This document shows, piece after piece, positions 11,827 through 24,000 of a DNA stretch of 64,000 nucleotides. Within the stretch, counting starts at the first letter, position 1. The number at the start of each line of letters is the position of its first letter. Made by a program: the position numbers and the translations under genes. Below the pieces are notes generated by a model, which saw only the letters and a program-made list of their open reading frames with translations, was not told the DNA's origin and did no database searches. The DNA is taken from contig JBAIAC010000035.1 of assembly GCA_037349315.1 (NCBI GenBank), positions 6,462,501 through 6,526,500 of the forward strand, given 5' to 3'. Origin of the DNA: Chelydra serpentina. Lineage: Eukaryota; Chordata; Testudines; Chelydridae.

Positions 11827-12455
11827 ATTAGAGGTTTATAAATAGCTATGGTTAGGGAAGCTGCAGGGAAATTGTTCTTTACAGTTCAGAGAATCTGCAA
11901 ATGACAGGTCTGCTAAGGTTGGTATCCAGGGATCTAACATGGAATTATTATGTTATACATGTAGATGGGATTGCTTATCGTTGGAAACATTCGCACACCA
12001 ATAATTAAGTCCTTATGACTTCTGGTTCACATAACTAATTGCACTAAACTTGAGAAACTTGTAAATTTTGGGTGAAATTTTCAAAAGCATCTGACTGACT
12101 TAGGACCCTAAGGGCCAGATTTTACAAAGCTGTTTAGGAGATGCCAAAAGATGCAGAGTGGGGCCTAGTGAGATTTGAAAGGCACCTAATTCCCTTTGGC
12201 TTTCATTGGGAGTTAGGCCCCTAACCTGCTGATGCAGTTTTGTAAATCCCATTGGGTATCTATCTGTATCTTTAGGCTTCTAAACAGCTTTGTAAATCTA
12301 GTACTAAGTCCCACTGAACGTCAATATAACAGTGAATGAAAGTCAATGGGACTTAGCTTTCTAAGTCGCTTAAGCCGTTTTAAAAATTGGGCTGGGATTC
12401 CAAAGGCATTTAGGTGCTTTTGAAAATGTTACTATTTAATACTGGAGAGAAAAGG

Positions 12456-12576
12456 TGGGTGAGGTCATATCTTTTAGTGGACCAACTTCTGTTGGTGAGG
12501 GAGAGAAACGTCTGAATCACACACAGCTCTCGCTCACCAACAGAAGCTGGTCCACTAAAAGATATGACCTCACCCA
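12456..12576. repeat. 44-bp foldback of Penelope-like 3' ends
   Basis: The arms 12456-12499 and 12533-12576 are inverted copies differing at one base, with a 33-base loop. Each arm is the 'accaacagaagctggtcca' / 'gacctcaccca' motif seen at the 3' end of turtle Penelope-like elements, also present once near 49762-49800. The two ends therefore lie tail to tail. Confidence 0.75.
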
Positions 12577-14283
12577 TCCTCTCTTTCTAAAATCCTGGGA
12601 TTGACCAGGCTACAGCACTGCATACAACCACTTAATACTACTTTAGCTTAGGGCTGGTTGGTTTTGTTTTTTAACTTTTGAAATAGTAAATCTGTAACAG
12701 GTATCTGGACAGTGCACCAAACGTGGGCTTGTAATGAGGAGGGGCCTCGTTAGAGAATTCCAAGAAAGAGAAGTTAAGTGGAAATATTCATGCTGAGATA
12801 GCACTATGGGGAAAAAATAACATTTTCCTAGCCATGTCAGTGATTTGTGTGTTTGGTCTATTCTCTCTGAAGATAAACAGAATTTATTGTAAAGGTCTCA
12901 AAAGGAGCCTAAAAGTGTTAGGTGCCCACATGCCATTGGAAATCAATGTAGATTGGGTATCTAACTCCTTTAGTCGCCTTTGCAGATCTCAGCCCTTTTA
13001 CATGCAGTCCTTAAAGGACCAGCTTATAACCACAACAAATGAAATGAAGTAATATTGACGCCTTCATCTCAGAAATAAAGAACCTCTAATTGTGCCACAG
13101 TTAGAAAGCATCACTACACTGGTGCCCCAGGTGAACTCACATGATACAATACTGAAGCATGGTAGGAAGAGATGTGACCTTCATGATAACGGGTTTCATG
13201 CCTCTGGCTGTTATGCTTTGAACTACAGTATAATTGTAGCTGAGCTGCCATCTACTTACAATCATTTAATAAGCCTGTGCACAGTAAAAAGTTGAAAAGA
13301 AAGCGAGTTATGGTGAGATGAATGTCATATTGAGGGGCTCAATAGGAGTAGAAAGGTGCAAGCTTTGAAATGGGTATGCAAATGTTTCTCCCCAACCTGC
13401 TTTAAATCTTTAATATTAAAGTCAAAGCACCTCTTTTGCCAGTTGCACGTATGGTGATAAAACCCACAAATTGGATACAGTTTTGTCAATGATAGAGAGC
13501 ACTGAATTCAAAATGGTGGTACTGAACCTCTAGACAACAAACAACTCTACAACAGATGAAATGTCACATTAATGCTCTGGACTTGCACAGTCTTTCAGTG
13601 CTATTTTTCAGACTAGACGGTGATTTCTCCTTATTAAAGAACTAATCATGTAACAAATTTGGTTCTGGAATGCCGCATTATGTATTATGCCAGTGCAAAA
13701 AATTCTGAAAATCTCAAAAATGTATTTGTGGGTGTTCCCTTTTCTTTTGATAACCTATCTGAGACATGTATGGCAAGATTTAGCCAAGAGATTTAGAATT
13801 CTTCTAGCTTCTCCTATATGCAAAGTTCAATTTTATCTTATATTTCTTCAAGATCCTTTACAACACAAACCTGCCACAGTATTAACTGCTGCTGGATCTA
13901 AAATATTAAGTTGATCAATTAAATTCCTTTTTGTCAGTAGCTTGATTGTAATGGTAAGACATACTAAACTAAATCAATCCTAATTACAATAGCCATAAGT
14001 GCTACCACAAACAGAGACCGAAGGCCCCATATCTCTTTCCAGTGCAGAAGACACTGCTTGGATACATTTAGCCACAGCCCTGAAGCTGACAGTAAGTAGC
14101 TAATTCAGTTCTCCCAGAACATTTAGTAATTTTTACTTATCCTCTTTCATGTGTTAGATTGGGATCAAGATCAACATACTGCTAATCCTGAAATTTAAGA
14201 ATTATAGTTCAATAAATATTTTTCACATGACTAATGTAGGAGAGAGAGAGTTTACCTCACATGTCCTGTTTTTCATTAACCAG

Positions 14284-14491
14284 ATGGGTTACAGGAGACT
14301 GGGAGCCCTGCAGCAAAAGCTGTGGAAAAACAGGATATCAAGTACGTTCTGTACGGTGTATCCAACCCCTGCATGACAACACAAATCGTTCTGTTCATAC
14401 CAAATATTGCAACAGTGATCGTCCAGAAGGCAGAAGGTCTTGCAATCGAGAACTTTGTCCTGCACAGTGGACGACAGGACCCTGGTCACAG
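14284..14491 (+). CDS. ADAMTS2: ADAMTS2 exon g: TSP1 repeat 3 and start of repeat 4
   Basis: 208 bases, phase 2 to phase 0, donor GTAGAT at 14492. It encodes [54 protein letters not shown] and then [10 protein letters not shown]. This is the whole third TSP1 repeat plus the tryptophan motif of the fourth. An N-glycosylation sequon (NRS) is present. Confidence 0.95.
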
Positions 14492-15820
14492 GTAGATAAT
14501 GAGAATAAGTAATTATCAATCATATTTTTCATATATTTTATAAAGCAGGGAAGGGGGAGTCTTCAGCGAGTTGTCCTGTCCTGCTGCTGCACTGACTGGA
14601 AAACTTCTGCTTACCAACGTAGAGTGCACTGTATCCCCCGGGGCTCATTCATCCTAGAAGTGAGTTTAGGTGGGGGTAATGGCAGTATGGACAGCAGTAA
14701 GACACCTAGCAATTTGTTCAGAAGTAATGCTGTTTAATTGGGCTCCCGTGAGCCAGATCTTTCTGGTCTTGGTTGCAGTTTCAGAAAGAAAGGAAGTGGC
14801 CCCTCCAGCATTTCTCTTCTGTTTGTCACTTCAACTATTTCACCAAATGATACTGCTTGGAGAAAAATAATACAATAGATATGTGTCATGCCTTTTTCTT
14901 TTTCCTTAAGTCCTTTAGGGACATGGCTGGGTTTTTTAGAAGTGCCTAAGGGAGTTAGGCACCCAACCTCCATGCAATTAAATGGGCATTGGGCATCTTT
15001 GACAAAGAAAAACCATTATGAGGAAGGATACAAGTATTGAGTAAAAGGGATTGCAGGCTGGTGGTTCTTCCAGTGCTACTTTTTCCATACAGAGGTGTTT
15101 GCTAGAACCATTGGATCTGCTTTGTACCTAAGTACCCGGAGTCGGGAGTTCTAAGCTTCCTATTCCTGCCTCTTCCAGTAACCGTGTGCAACTTTGTAAG
15201 TGTGCACTTACCCTCATTGTACTCAGGTTCCCCATGTGTAAAGTATTTACCAACTTCCCAGGAGCGTTGCGAGGCTTGATCTAGCCATGTTTGTAAAGTG
15301 CTCTGAGCTCATCAGCTGGAAGGAGAGACACAAGTGCAATGTAGTGGCATTACATGTCAATCTACTCAAATTGAAAAGATACCATACATCAACATTATCT
15401 GTCATGGTGGTTCTCCATGAAGCAATTTACCAAGTGTAGCTGTATCTGAAGGTACAACATTTGATTTTAGCTCTCTGCTATACCAACAGGAGCCGTAGGA
15501 TTGGTTTTTTTCTTCGTGGCTTTCATAAGAATTGTAAGCAACACAGTTCAGGATAAGTGCAGTGACTAGATGGCTCTCATATAGTCTTATTCATATACTG
15601 GTTGGACTTTGAGCTCTTCTAGGGAGGGATGATGTTTTCACAGTGGGCTCTTACCAGGGTTGGAGGGGTCTGTGAATGCTTGTAGTATGAATGTGATAAC
15701 ATGGTCAGGTCAAATTATGTACCATACATAGCTGGACTGTGGTCCAAGACAAAAAGAGAATTCCTAATAAATCATGTGCAAAAGATGAATCAAGGCCTAA
15801 TTTGTGCATTTTCTCCCCAG
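14492..15820 (+). other. ADAMTS2 intron with a MIR element
   Basis: Contains a MIR-type SINE at about 15160-15345 and a short 'agttaggcacccaacctcc' block of the palindromic repeat family near 14950. No coding signal was seen. The intron ends in the strong tract 'cattttctccccag'. Confidence 0.7.
15160..15345 (+). repeat. MIR-type SINE fragment
   Basis: Blocks resembling MIR in sense order: 'gtgtgcaactttgtaagtg', 'caggttccccatgtgtaaag', 'ttgcgaggcttgatct' and 'tgtaaagtgctctgagctc'. Strongly diverged, as expected of this old amniote SINE. Confidence 0.6.
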
Positions 15821-15950
15821 TGCTCTGTAACTTGTGGTAATGGCACACAGGAACGGCAGGTTTTGTGCAGGACGAGAGACAATGCTAGTGGATATTGTAA
15901 AGAAGACAAACCAGAAGCCATGAGGATCTGCAGACTCTCTCTATGCCCCA
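15821..15950 (+). CDS. ADAMTS2: ADAMTS2 exon h: TSP1 repeat 4
   Basis: 130 bases, phase 0 to phase 1, acceptor ending at 15820 and donor GTAAGC at 15951. It encodes [37 protein letters not shown] and RLSLCP. The CSVTCGN segment fits the O-fucosylation pattern of TSP1 repeats, and NGT and NAS are possible N-glycosylation sites. Confidence 0.95.
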
Positions 15951-17032
15951 GTAAGCACTCTGCTCTTTGTTCTTGGGACTGGCATGTTTTGCTAATTTTG
16001 AAAACATTATTTCAATTAAATGTGGTTAAGCAGTGAAGCCCTCCTTAACTGAATTCACATGCATGCAAGAGGTTAATTTGTATTCAGTAATATATGCCAG
16101 GGGTTTCGAGTGTCAATGAGATTGTGGACCTGTAAGTGGTCTGTGTGGCTAGCATACTGTCTATGCCTCATTATTCCACAGTGATCTGGGACACTAGCCA
16201 GCCCAACTGCTACGATATTGCAGGCCAGAAGCCCAGAGAACCCTGAGGTGGAATTGTGGGAACTGCTGCTGCTCAGTGCCAGTGATTCTGAGAAGTGTTG
16301 GGATTGTCCAGAGGGTGGTGGGGCAGTACCCATTAAAAGCAGCACTGTGCAGAAGTGGGCCTCTTCCTGCTCCATCTCTCCACCAATGACATCTCAGGGC
16401 TGTTGCTCTCTTCCTGTCACTTCTGTCAAGACAGGTCATCTTTAGGGGCTACCTTGTTTGATGTTTCAAGGCTATAATATATTTGTGTCCACTGAGCCTG
16501 TTCCTGTCCTCACTGGCTTTTTTGCCATTTGCAAATGTTGCCTGTGAGATCATTTAAAAATGATAAATTGTATCATTTTGCAGTTCATTATTATTCTGTA
16601 ATTGTTGTTCTCAATAGTACTGATGTTTTGCTAAGTGTAAATATGGCCTTGGAGTTACTCTTCTTAATAAGTCAACAGGCTATCACTTACATGTACCACA
16701 TGTACGCAAAGATCCTAAACAGTGCAGCTGTTAAGCACAAATGTGATGACCTTTAGACTGCAGTACATGGTTAATACTGCTACTGGAAACTGGTACTTTT
16801 CAGTCTTCCTTCTAAGTTTGTTATTACACTCCAAACCCAGGGAGCAAAATTATTAATGAATAGCAAATTGAAAAAAAGACATAAACTATTCAGTTATTCT
16901 AAAAGATAGACTAGAATGTTGCTAGGTGGGTTTCTCGCTGCTACTTTTTTCCACTCAAGCCAGCTCAATCAATTTGATCCAGTTATGACATAGTAAATAC
17001 ATTTTGTGCTTACATTTTTTCCTCTATTCCAG
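15951..17032 (+). other. ADAMTS2 intron
   Basis: No exon was recognised and no repeat family could be named. The 100-residue open frame on the minus strand at 16073-16375 has no support as a gene. The intron ends in 'ttcctctattccag'. Confidence 0.6.
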
Positions 17033-17122
17033 GAAATGTTTCTGATCCATCAAAGAAAACCTACATGATACAATGGCTGTCAAGAACAGATGGAGATTAT
17101 CCCATCCAGAAAATATCTTCAA
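17033..17122 (+). CDS. ADAMTS2: ADAMTS2 exon i: linker before PLAC
   Basis: A 90-base exon, phase 1 to phase 1, donor GTAAAA at 17123. It encodes [20 protein letters not shown] and [10 protein letters not shown]. This linker between the last TSP1 repeat and the PLAC domain is one of the segments that point to ADAMTS2: human ADAMTS2 has a close match here, while human ADAMTS3 as I recall it goes almost directly from TSP1 to PLAC. NVS is a possible glycosylation site. Confidence 0.93.
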
Positions 17123-18050
17123 GTAAAAGACCCATTTATAACTCTGCCTTTGCCCTTAAATGCATGCCACATCAAGTGTGGACTTTGCCTTTTGCTCTTT
17201 TCCTCTCTCTGTATGGAAAATTCCCTTGACTTTACCAAGTTAAATCTTGGGCTGAATCTTTTTTTCGCACTGGGCCCTTGGTGCGCAGTGTCTTTCTTCT
17301 CTGGAGCTCGTGCACCAATGATGGCGGAGGTCTCGGCGTTGTTGGATGTGTGAAGTAGGATCTCTGCTGTATGTTGCACTCCTCTGAAAGGGAGCTGGGG
17401 TCAGTTTGCTTGTTGGTTCGTGATGGTGAAAAAAGGCTTACTGGTTCATGATGTTCAGTTTGATAGCAAAACTGAGAACTTATTGTGAATGTGATCACAT
17501 CACAATAATGACACCTTGTAGTGCTAAAGTTCTCCTTTAGATAAAGGCTCTGAATCTCATAACACGCTAGTTTTCCTTTCGGGGTAGTTTGTTGGATGAA
17601 AGAATTCATTCCATTTTCCGTTGCAGTGTCATTGCTTACTTACCCATGCTGCTCAAATTTATTCCTAACTTAATAACTGTTTGTTTTTGTGAAGAGCTTA
17701 TTATTACAAGTAGCTCTGTTTCTGTTAATATTTTAAATGCTGCTATTGTGCTGTACGCTTTCTTCAAACTCCTACCTGTTTTGAATATTTTCTTTTCAAA
17801 AAGCTGCAAGGTTCTTTTTTTCTGCATACAATTTTGCCAGAGTTTTGCATATTTTTCCTATGTTTTGTTAAATGTAAGTGGTCCAAGCTATAAAGGTTTG
17901 TTGTTGGTGGTGTTTTTTAAACATAGTTGAGGCAATATGACATTTTCATTGACTATAATGTCTCAAGTTGCTCAACATTGAACTATTTATGATCATTACA
18001 TCTATTGGTCTTTTTTCACCATATGCATGTTTGACTTGATTGGTATGATT

Positions 18051-18082
18051 GTGTGTGTGTGTGTGTGTGTTCTATGTGTGTG
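18051..18082 (+). repeat. (GT)n microsatellite
   Basis: Ten uninterrupted GT units followed by an interrupted 'tctatgtgtgtgt' extension. Likely polymorphic; no function is suggested. Confidence 0.95.
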
Positions 18083-20639
18083 TCAACTGGCAAACATAAC
18101 AGTGTGAACAACTACAGAATTACCTCAATTTTTATTGCTTTTTTTTTTTTGCATAGAAAAAAATAAATTTTAGAAAAATGCCTTAATGTTTAAATGTAAT
18201 GGCATTAAGTACCAGATTGAGCTTTAAATACAAACAGTACACTGGAAACATGAGTTATTCATAAACAGCATTTTTACTTGAATGATAAAATATTGGAAGG
18301 GAGTAAATTTAATCCAATTTAATTAATTTGCACAGTCCATGTACATTTTATAAACAAAAGGTCATTATTTAATGTCTCAACATTTAATTGCCATTCTTGC
18401 TTCACCTTATGTGTTTGTGTTGAAGATTTGGAATTCACTATGCATAAAACCATTTGTGACATCAAGTAATAGTAGAAGCATATCAATTTTTAAACAGCAG
18501 TCTTTGAATTACATAGTAAATTGCTACCTTATTCCACTGATCCTATCCTTTAGAAAGGTGGCACTTTCAAATCTTTGGCTCTTCAGCAATGTAGCACTTC
18601 AAACTTGTCATTATCATGTGATCACATATTTAAATTTTGCTGTTAATATGATAATTTCCGGAAACATGTTAATAATTTACATGACAAGGTGAAAAAGCAA
18701 AGACATCTCTGGCACTGAATACTGTTATGTAAAATAATTGGTGTTTAACTGTATAAATATATTCATGACTGTTACCTTTAAATAGACAAATGTTTAGTGA
18801 TGTTTCAAGATATGGGTGGCTATAGAGAATGGTGCAATAAGGTATCTGGGCATTGTGCACTATGTCTATATGCACTTTGGTTTATCAGGGATATTTTATT
18901 AGTGTTTTGTATGTATTGAAAATTAATATTAAAGATGTGCCAATTCATTTTGCTTTCCAATATTTTTATTAGACCAATTTAATGTGTACCAAAGTGACTT
19001 TGAAACTGCCTTATTTTTTTCTTAGTGATGATTTGAAGACGTACTGCCAGTCTAACATGCATACTGCAAATAAAACAAAAGTTCAGCACGTCTGCCTATT
19101 TTGGTTTGGAAAGACAATATACATTTCATTTTGATCTTCATGAGTTACAAGGTTTTGGAAATTTATTCATGTAAAATATATGAAATGAAACATTTTTATT
19201 AGATACTGGAATTTGAGTCTCGTGTAATTTTTATGCTTGATTACTGCATGTTTTTGCTAAAAAAGAAGGCATTTTTCTAAAGAGGCATCTATTGACTCTT
19301 TAATATATAGATGAGAATGGTTGAGCCTTTTGAACCTAAATTTAAATGTTAGCTTGCAGAAAATTCAACAGGTACTGTATATTTGGAAACGCTTGTTCTA
19401 AAGCCACATAGGGCAAAAAATGTTCAAGGGGGCCTCAACATGATCTATAAAACTTTCTTCAGGCATACGTTTTGCTTGCAAAAACTTGCACACACTAAAT
19501 TGCAGCTGCAGGCTTGAAGCCTCTTTGAAAATTTGTCCAAAACTCAGTTACTATTCTCAGATTTCCAAGAAGGAGTTCCTTCTGGTTGTTGTCTCAGTTT
19601 ATCATCTGAAAATAAAATATCAACTTGACAAATTAAAATAAGAACCATATTTTTGTTTTTCTACAGAAAATGCAATAATCAATGGATAAATGGGTTAGTT
19701 TAAAGACAAGTAGTTTGTCTTGTCAATCAACCCTAGCTTTTCAAAGCAAGAGCAATAGTTATTAGCATATGCTAGACTGATATGTTTGCCAATTAAACAC
19801 TATAACTCCCTATATTTTTAACTGAGCATGAATGAAGAGATGACACCTATGCTTTCTAAATTCACATCATATTTCTGAATCTGCTGTGGTGCTGTAATTT
19901 GCTGCAATGTTGCTGAGAGCTTAAATAAAAGGGTGGCAAAAGTATGGTATCAGTAATGCTAAACTTATGTGGCTTTATGTATATTCTGCAATCAGGTACA
20001 CTGTGCATTAAGGCAAGTATTTGAAATTATACCTCTTGTCCTATAAGAGTTCACAACAACGTCTGTTATGATGACTAGTCAGTAGGTATCATTGTGTTCC
20101 CATGATAATGCAGTACCTCTCACCTACAGCTACCTCCTGGCCCCGGGGCTTATAAAGTTACAGTCAGCATTGTGGCTACTGAGAAAATAACTTGTCACTA
20201 ATGATTCAAAATGTCGTTCTAACCTACCCTCTTCCTCAGCACTTTTCCCCAGTCTGGGTTTCTTTGGGTGGCAGGAATTAATGCAATTCCGTTAGCCTCA
20301 CTGCCCCAGTACCTCCTGGTTCTAGGCAAGGCAACAGTCACACTGCGGCTAGCGTAGTGAACAGAACACAGAGAGCCTGTAGAACTGTGTCCATGCAGGG
20401 AGACAGCCAGCATGCTGTCCCTGACTGTGCGGTGACTCCTCTGTGGGTAAAAGGGAGACAGGTGGAAAGCCCCAGGCTTGTTAGTAGTTCCTGGCCAATG
20501 GAAGCTGATTAAAGATGTCTCCTCACCCCAGGGCAGCCTGGCTGGGGCACAAAGGGTTTTAGTAGTTTCTGACTGGACTTGGATAAATGCTTTAGCCATA
20601 TTCTTCTTCTAACCCCCCTAATCCTAAACTTTGCCACAT

Positions 20640-20722
20640 GAAGTTCACTGACACCAGTGCATTCATCATGACTCATTCAGACGAGATGATCTAAATAATC
20701 CCTTCTGGCCTTAACATCTATG
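20640..20722 (+). repeat. CR1 LINE 3' tail, plus strand
   Basis: Contains 'gagatgatctaaataatccc', then 'ttctggccttaacatctatg' and 'aatta'. This is the usual turtle CR1 3' terminus in sense orientation, somewhat diverged. Only the last 80 bases or so can be recognised. Confidence 0.75.
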
Positions 20723-21623
20723 AATTATCTCGGTTTAATCTTTATTCGGTGTTTTCACTCCCCGATTTACAAAAGTCAGGGGCTTGCAGTGAGTCTCCCA
20801 GGTCACTAATGTCAATTAGCACAGTTCTACCTCGTTTGTGCAAAAAGCTCACCATATTCCAAGTTCCTCCTTAAAGGCAGAAAAGGTTTGCTCCAAAGTC
20901 TTCACAGTTCTTACAGACAAGATAACCATTTAGGAGATGCCACCACTTTCAGATTGAAAGCTAGACAGCTGAGCAAGAAATGACTTCCATCTAACTTACT
21001 TTAAATTAGAAGCTATATACAGTCTCAGACAAGACTGTGGCTTTTTGAAGCTCAGATATATGCATATATAAGTAAGGCCAGGGCTGAGATTAGTAGCTTT
21101 TTGCACTTTAATTTCCCCTTGTTTTTAATTAAGTCACTGTTACTCTGCGTAACAGCATATAAAAGGAGTGAAGGAACAAAGCGCTGAGTATAATTTGTGA
21201 CAAACTATTTGCGGGCTTAAGGTGGAATTCTGGAGTAACAACATAGCATTAGTAAGGCTGTTATACTTCACGACAATGTAGTGAACTCATGTCACCACCA
21301 CGGCTTAGTGTTAGTATAGCATAACGGAAAGACGTGGCGTGCTTGGATTTATCATAGCGATGGGGGCCAACATACAAAATTCAGATCTGGCTTTGATAGC
21401 CCTAGAGTTTGATGGTGTCAAGATTTAAGGTCTCAGACCTGCTATAATTAAAAGGGTCCACTTGTCAAATTCCCAGCCCAGTTTGCATTTCAAACCCTGC
21501 CCCCCATTGCCAAAGCCTGAGTGTGTCTGTTGCTGATTTTATAGGATATGACTTTAAATGCTCTTCTAGGATAAGACTTCCCCCACATGCTGTTTATTTA
21601 CCTTTCCTCTTTTTCTCTTTCAG

Positions 21624-22081
21624 GGGAACGTTGCCAAGAAGACAAGTCCATGTTTTGTCGCATGGAAGTTCTCTCTCGTTACTGTTCAATTCCTGGTTAC
21701 AATAAGCTGTGTTGCAAGTCCTGTAATGTGTATAACAACATAACAGAGGATGATAATGTAACTGATTCTAACCTAAATATGAATGACATTGAGAAGAATC
21801 TCCTGCCTACCCTCACTCCTGCTACTGGGGTGGTTGTCATGCAGGCTACTACTGGTCCTCCTCCTCTTTCCAAATCAAACGCCACCCATTCCAATGCAAC
21901 TGAGGACCACCCGGAAATTAATGCGGTAGATGTGCCATATAAAATTGATGGGCTGGACAATGAAGTACCGCAGCACATCATCCCACGGAAGAGGCTGCCT
22001 TACGAAAGGACAAAGAACCAAAGAATTCAGGAGCTGATCGCTGAGAAAAGAAAAAGAGAGACTATTAGTAAGCTACATTAA
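21624..22081 (+). CDS. ADAMTS2: ADAMTS2 exon j: PLAC domain, C-terminal tail, stop
   Basis: The terminal coding exon, entered in phase 1, ends with TAA at 22079-22081. It opens with ERCQEDKSMFCRMEVLS and RYCSIPGYNKLCCKSC, the PLAC domain with its six cysteines intact. The tail is acidic and sequon-rich (NIT, NVT, two NAT) and later shows ATEDHPEINAVD.PYKIDGL and RTKNQRIQELIAEKRKRE. The tail is less conserved with mammals than PLAC, but its end is the ADAMTS2 type. The predicted protein ends SKLH. Confidence 0.96.
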
Positions 22082-23654
22082 AATGGAAATATGGCACAAA
22101 TGACATTTTTTTTCTCTTATAGAGATGTTACCACCACCATAGTAATGCCCATGTCATAAAAACTAGAAAAAGAAAAAAGCGGTGCTATGGCAGAAATGCC
22201 AAATTCTAAAGCCTAAAATCAACAGAAATGTAAGATTGTTTCATAATGCTAGTATAAACATTTTGATGGCTAGGTTTACAAGGTGCTATAACGTACTAGT
22301 GCAATATCAGTACAGTATTTCACTGAATCCAAACAAACCTATTACCTAGCCCAGATCAGCAGGTTTCTTGATAATGGGCTCTTTTCACCCCTCAATTCAT
22401 TGCATAACTCCTAGGAAATGTTAATGGGAGTTGCATTCAACAGGGAGGAGAACAGACCCCATTGTCACTATTGAAGGCATTTATAGGTAATCAGTTGATT
22501 AAGAGAAGTATTGCATCAAACCATACACTAAATTACTCCCAGATTCAGGACGGTGTTTAAGTACATGCACGACTTTAAACATGTACGTAGTCCCACTTCC
22601 TTAAATGGAATGATTCTCATGGCTACACTTACATACCTTTCTTAACTGGGACCTTACATTTGAGGTTATTTGTACAACCATATATTTAATCTAAATTCAG
22701 AACTGATAACCAGTAGTTTGCATGTTCCCATAAACAATTTCAAAGCATTTTTCCAAGCATTTGAATCTATACAAATTATTTACTATTTGACTGGGCCTAT
22801 ACAATTTAAACTGACAATGTCCTGGTCTTTTGTTTAAGTATCTTTATTTCATAGTCTTTAAACTCCTGTTATACAATATCCCCAATGGTTTTAGTTGACA
22901 TTCTTTTTGGTCTACCTTTTAGCCACACTCTGTTTAACTTAAAATGACTGGAGTCTCTTTTCCTTTCCTTTGGTGCTTCATGAAGAAAGCGTAATTGTGT
23001 GTGTTAACATTTTCCATGGTACAATGTTATGTCATTCTGAAGGAAACCATTTTGTATTATCAATCTTTCCTTAGGACAGCTCTGTTGCAGCAGAAGTGAA
23101 CAATTGTTCATCATGCTTATATATAAACACAGTACCAAGTTTGCTTAGATCTTACAGATGTGTAGCCTGACAACCCTTTGAGTACTTCCTTTCCCTGCAG
23201 TGTCTTCTGATAGCTGAGGGCCTACATAAGCAACCTCACCATTTTCCATTAGCTCACTTTGGACAGCTGGTAGGTAGAAGACACATTCAGCTTGGTTGTT
23301 TTTACCTTTTGGCGAGGCCATTCCTGCATTCAAATGCCTCTGTATAAAGCAAGGATGTTACCAGCCGCCTTACAGGATAACTAATGTGTATAGTATGTAC
23401 CGAGCATTTGAGCCAAAGACCACTAAGCTCAGTGGAAAGACTCCCTTTGACTTCAGTGGGTTTTGCAAACCCTGGAATATTGTATGAGTAGGAATTAAAA
23501 CCTTTGTGTTTGTGGGGTTTATTAATTTTGCTCTTGCCTACTGGGTTGACTTTCCCTTTTCTGCTCAAGCTTGTTAATATTTTCCAGGGGCTAAGGTCTT
23601 TGAAACCATCATTTCACATAGAAAAGACATGCAGGCTTAGGGCTGCCTTGACAC

Positions 23655-24000
23655 CAGTGGCGTAGCTGGGTGCAGCGTACAGGGGGAGCGGAGCTAAAAA
23701 AAGGCGCCTCTCCCTTGTACTCACCCGGCGGCACTCCGGCTGTTCGGTGGCACTTCGGCGATGGGTCCTTCACTCGCTCCGGGTCTTCGGTGGTACCCGC
23801 TGCCAAAGACCCGGAGCGAGTGAAGGACCCGCCGCCGAACAGCTGGAGCGCCGCCGGGTGAGTACAAGGGTAAGGTGCCTTTTTTAAAGCTCCGCTCCCC
23901 CTTTTAAAAGGCGCCAAAAAATTTAAAAGACGCCACTTGTGCTCAGTGGGGGAGCGGCCACTTCCCGCCGCCCCCCCCGCCCCCCCCAGCTACGCTACTG
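23655..24000 (+). repeat. hAT MITE with 8-bp target duplication
   Basis: Termini 'cagtggcgtagctggg' and 'cagctacgctactg' are inverted copies. The flanks 23647-23654 (cttgacac) and 24001-24008 (tttgacac) match at 7 of 8 bases, the hAT signature. Inside is a GC-rich hairpin at about 23764-23830 whose arms carry 'tcactcgctccgggtctt' and its reverse complement. A shorter relative lies at 34241-34459. Confidence 0.85.

Larger units (their letters stand above)
7716..14283 (+). other. ADAMTS2 large intron with repeats
   Basis: A 6.6-kb intron. No extra exon was recognised. Parts that can be named are an old CR1-like stretch at 9255-9440, a hAT MITE piece at 9755-9900, a complete MITE at 11540-11826, palindromic repeat blocks at 12085-12430 and a 44-bp foldback of Penelope type at 12456-12576. 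The remaining sequence is AT-rich and shows no feature I can support. It ends at 'ttttcattaaccag'. Confidence 0.7.
17123..21623 (+). other. ADAMTS2 last intron
   Basis: 4.5 kb, AT-rich in 17.6-19.9 kb. Recognised pieces are a GT microsatellite at 18051-18082 and a CR1 3' tail at 20640-20722. The open frames at 17589-17930 (plus) and 20219-20599 (minus) show no domain and no splice context that would make them exons. A clean acceptor, 'ctctttttctctttcag', ends the intron at 21623. Confidence 0.65.
1157..22081 (+). other. ADAMTS2: ADAMTS2, 3' half of the gene (10 coding exons)
   Basis: Seen: ten exons with AG/GT borders join in one frame (1,682 coding bases, about 559 residues plus stop). Product order is end of the cysteine-rich domain, spacer, three thrombospondin type-1 repeats, PLAC domain and C-terminal tail. 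Known: ADAMTS2 is a secreted zinc metalloprotease that removes the N-propeptide of fibrillar procollagens I, II and III; its loss causes dermatosparactic Ehlers-Danlos syndrome. Among the close relatives ADAMTS2, 3 and 14, the choice of ADAMTS2 rests on [18 protein letters not shown] in the spacer, the RNVSDPSKK exon before PLAC, and a tail with NATEDHPE and RNQRIQEL-like segments, which recall human ADAMTS2 and not ADAMTS3. The zinc site and propeptide are outside the window. No disabling change was seen. Family call firm; paralogue call strong but made from memory, without alignment. Confidence 0.93.

Noticed and set aside
17589..17930. 113-codon frame in the last ADAMTS2 intron
   Set aside because: T-rich DNA gives a hydrophobic product; no flanking splice sites in a fitting phase and ADAMTS2 exons join without it.
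20219..20599. 126-codon minus-strand frame in the last ADAMTS2 intron
   Set aside because: No recognisable domain; probably an old repeat.
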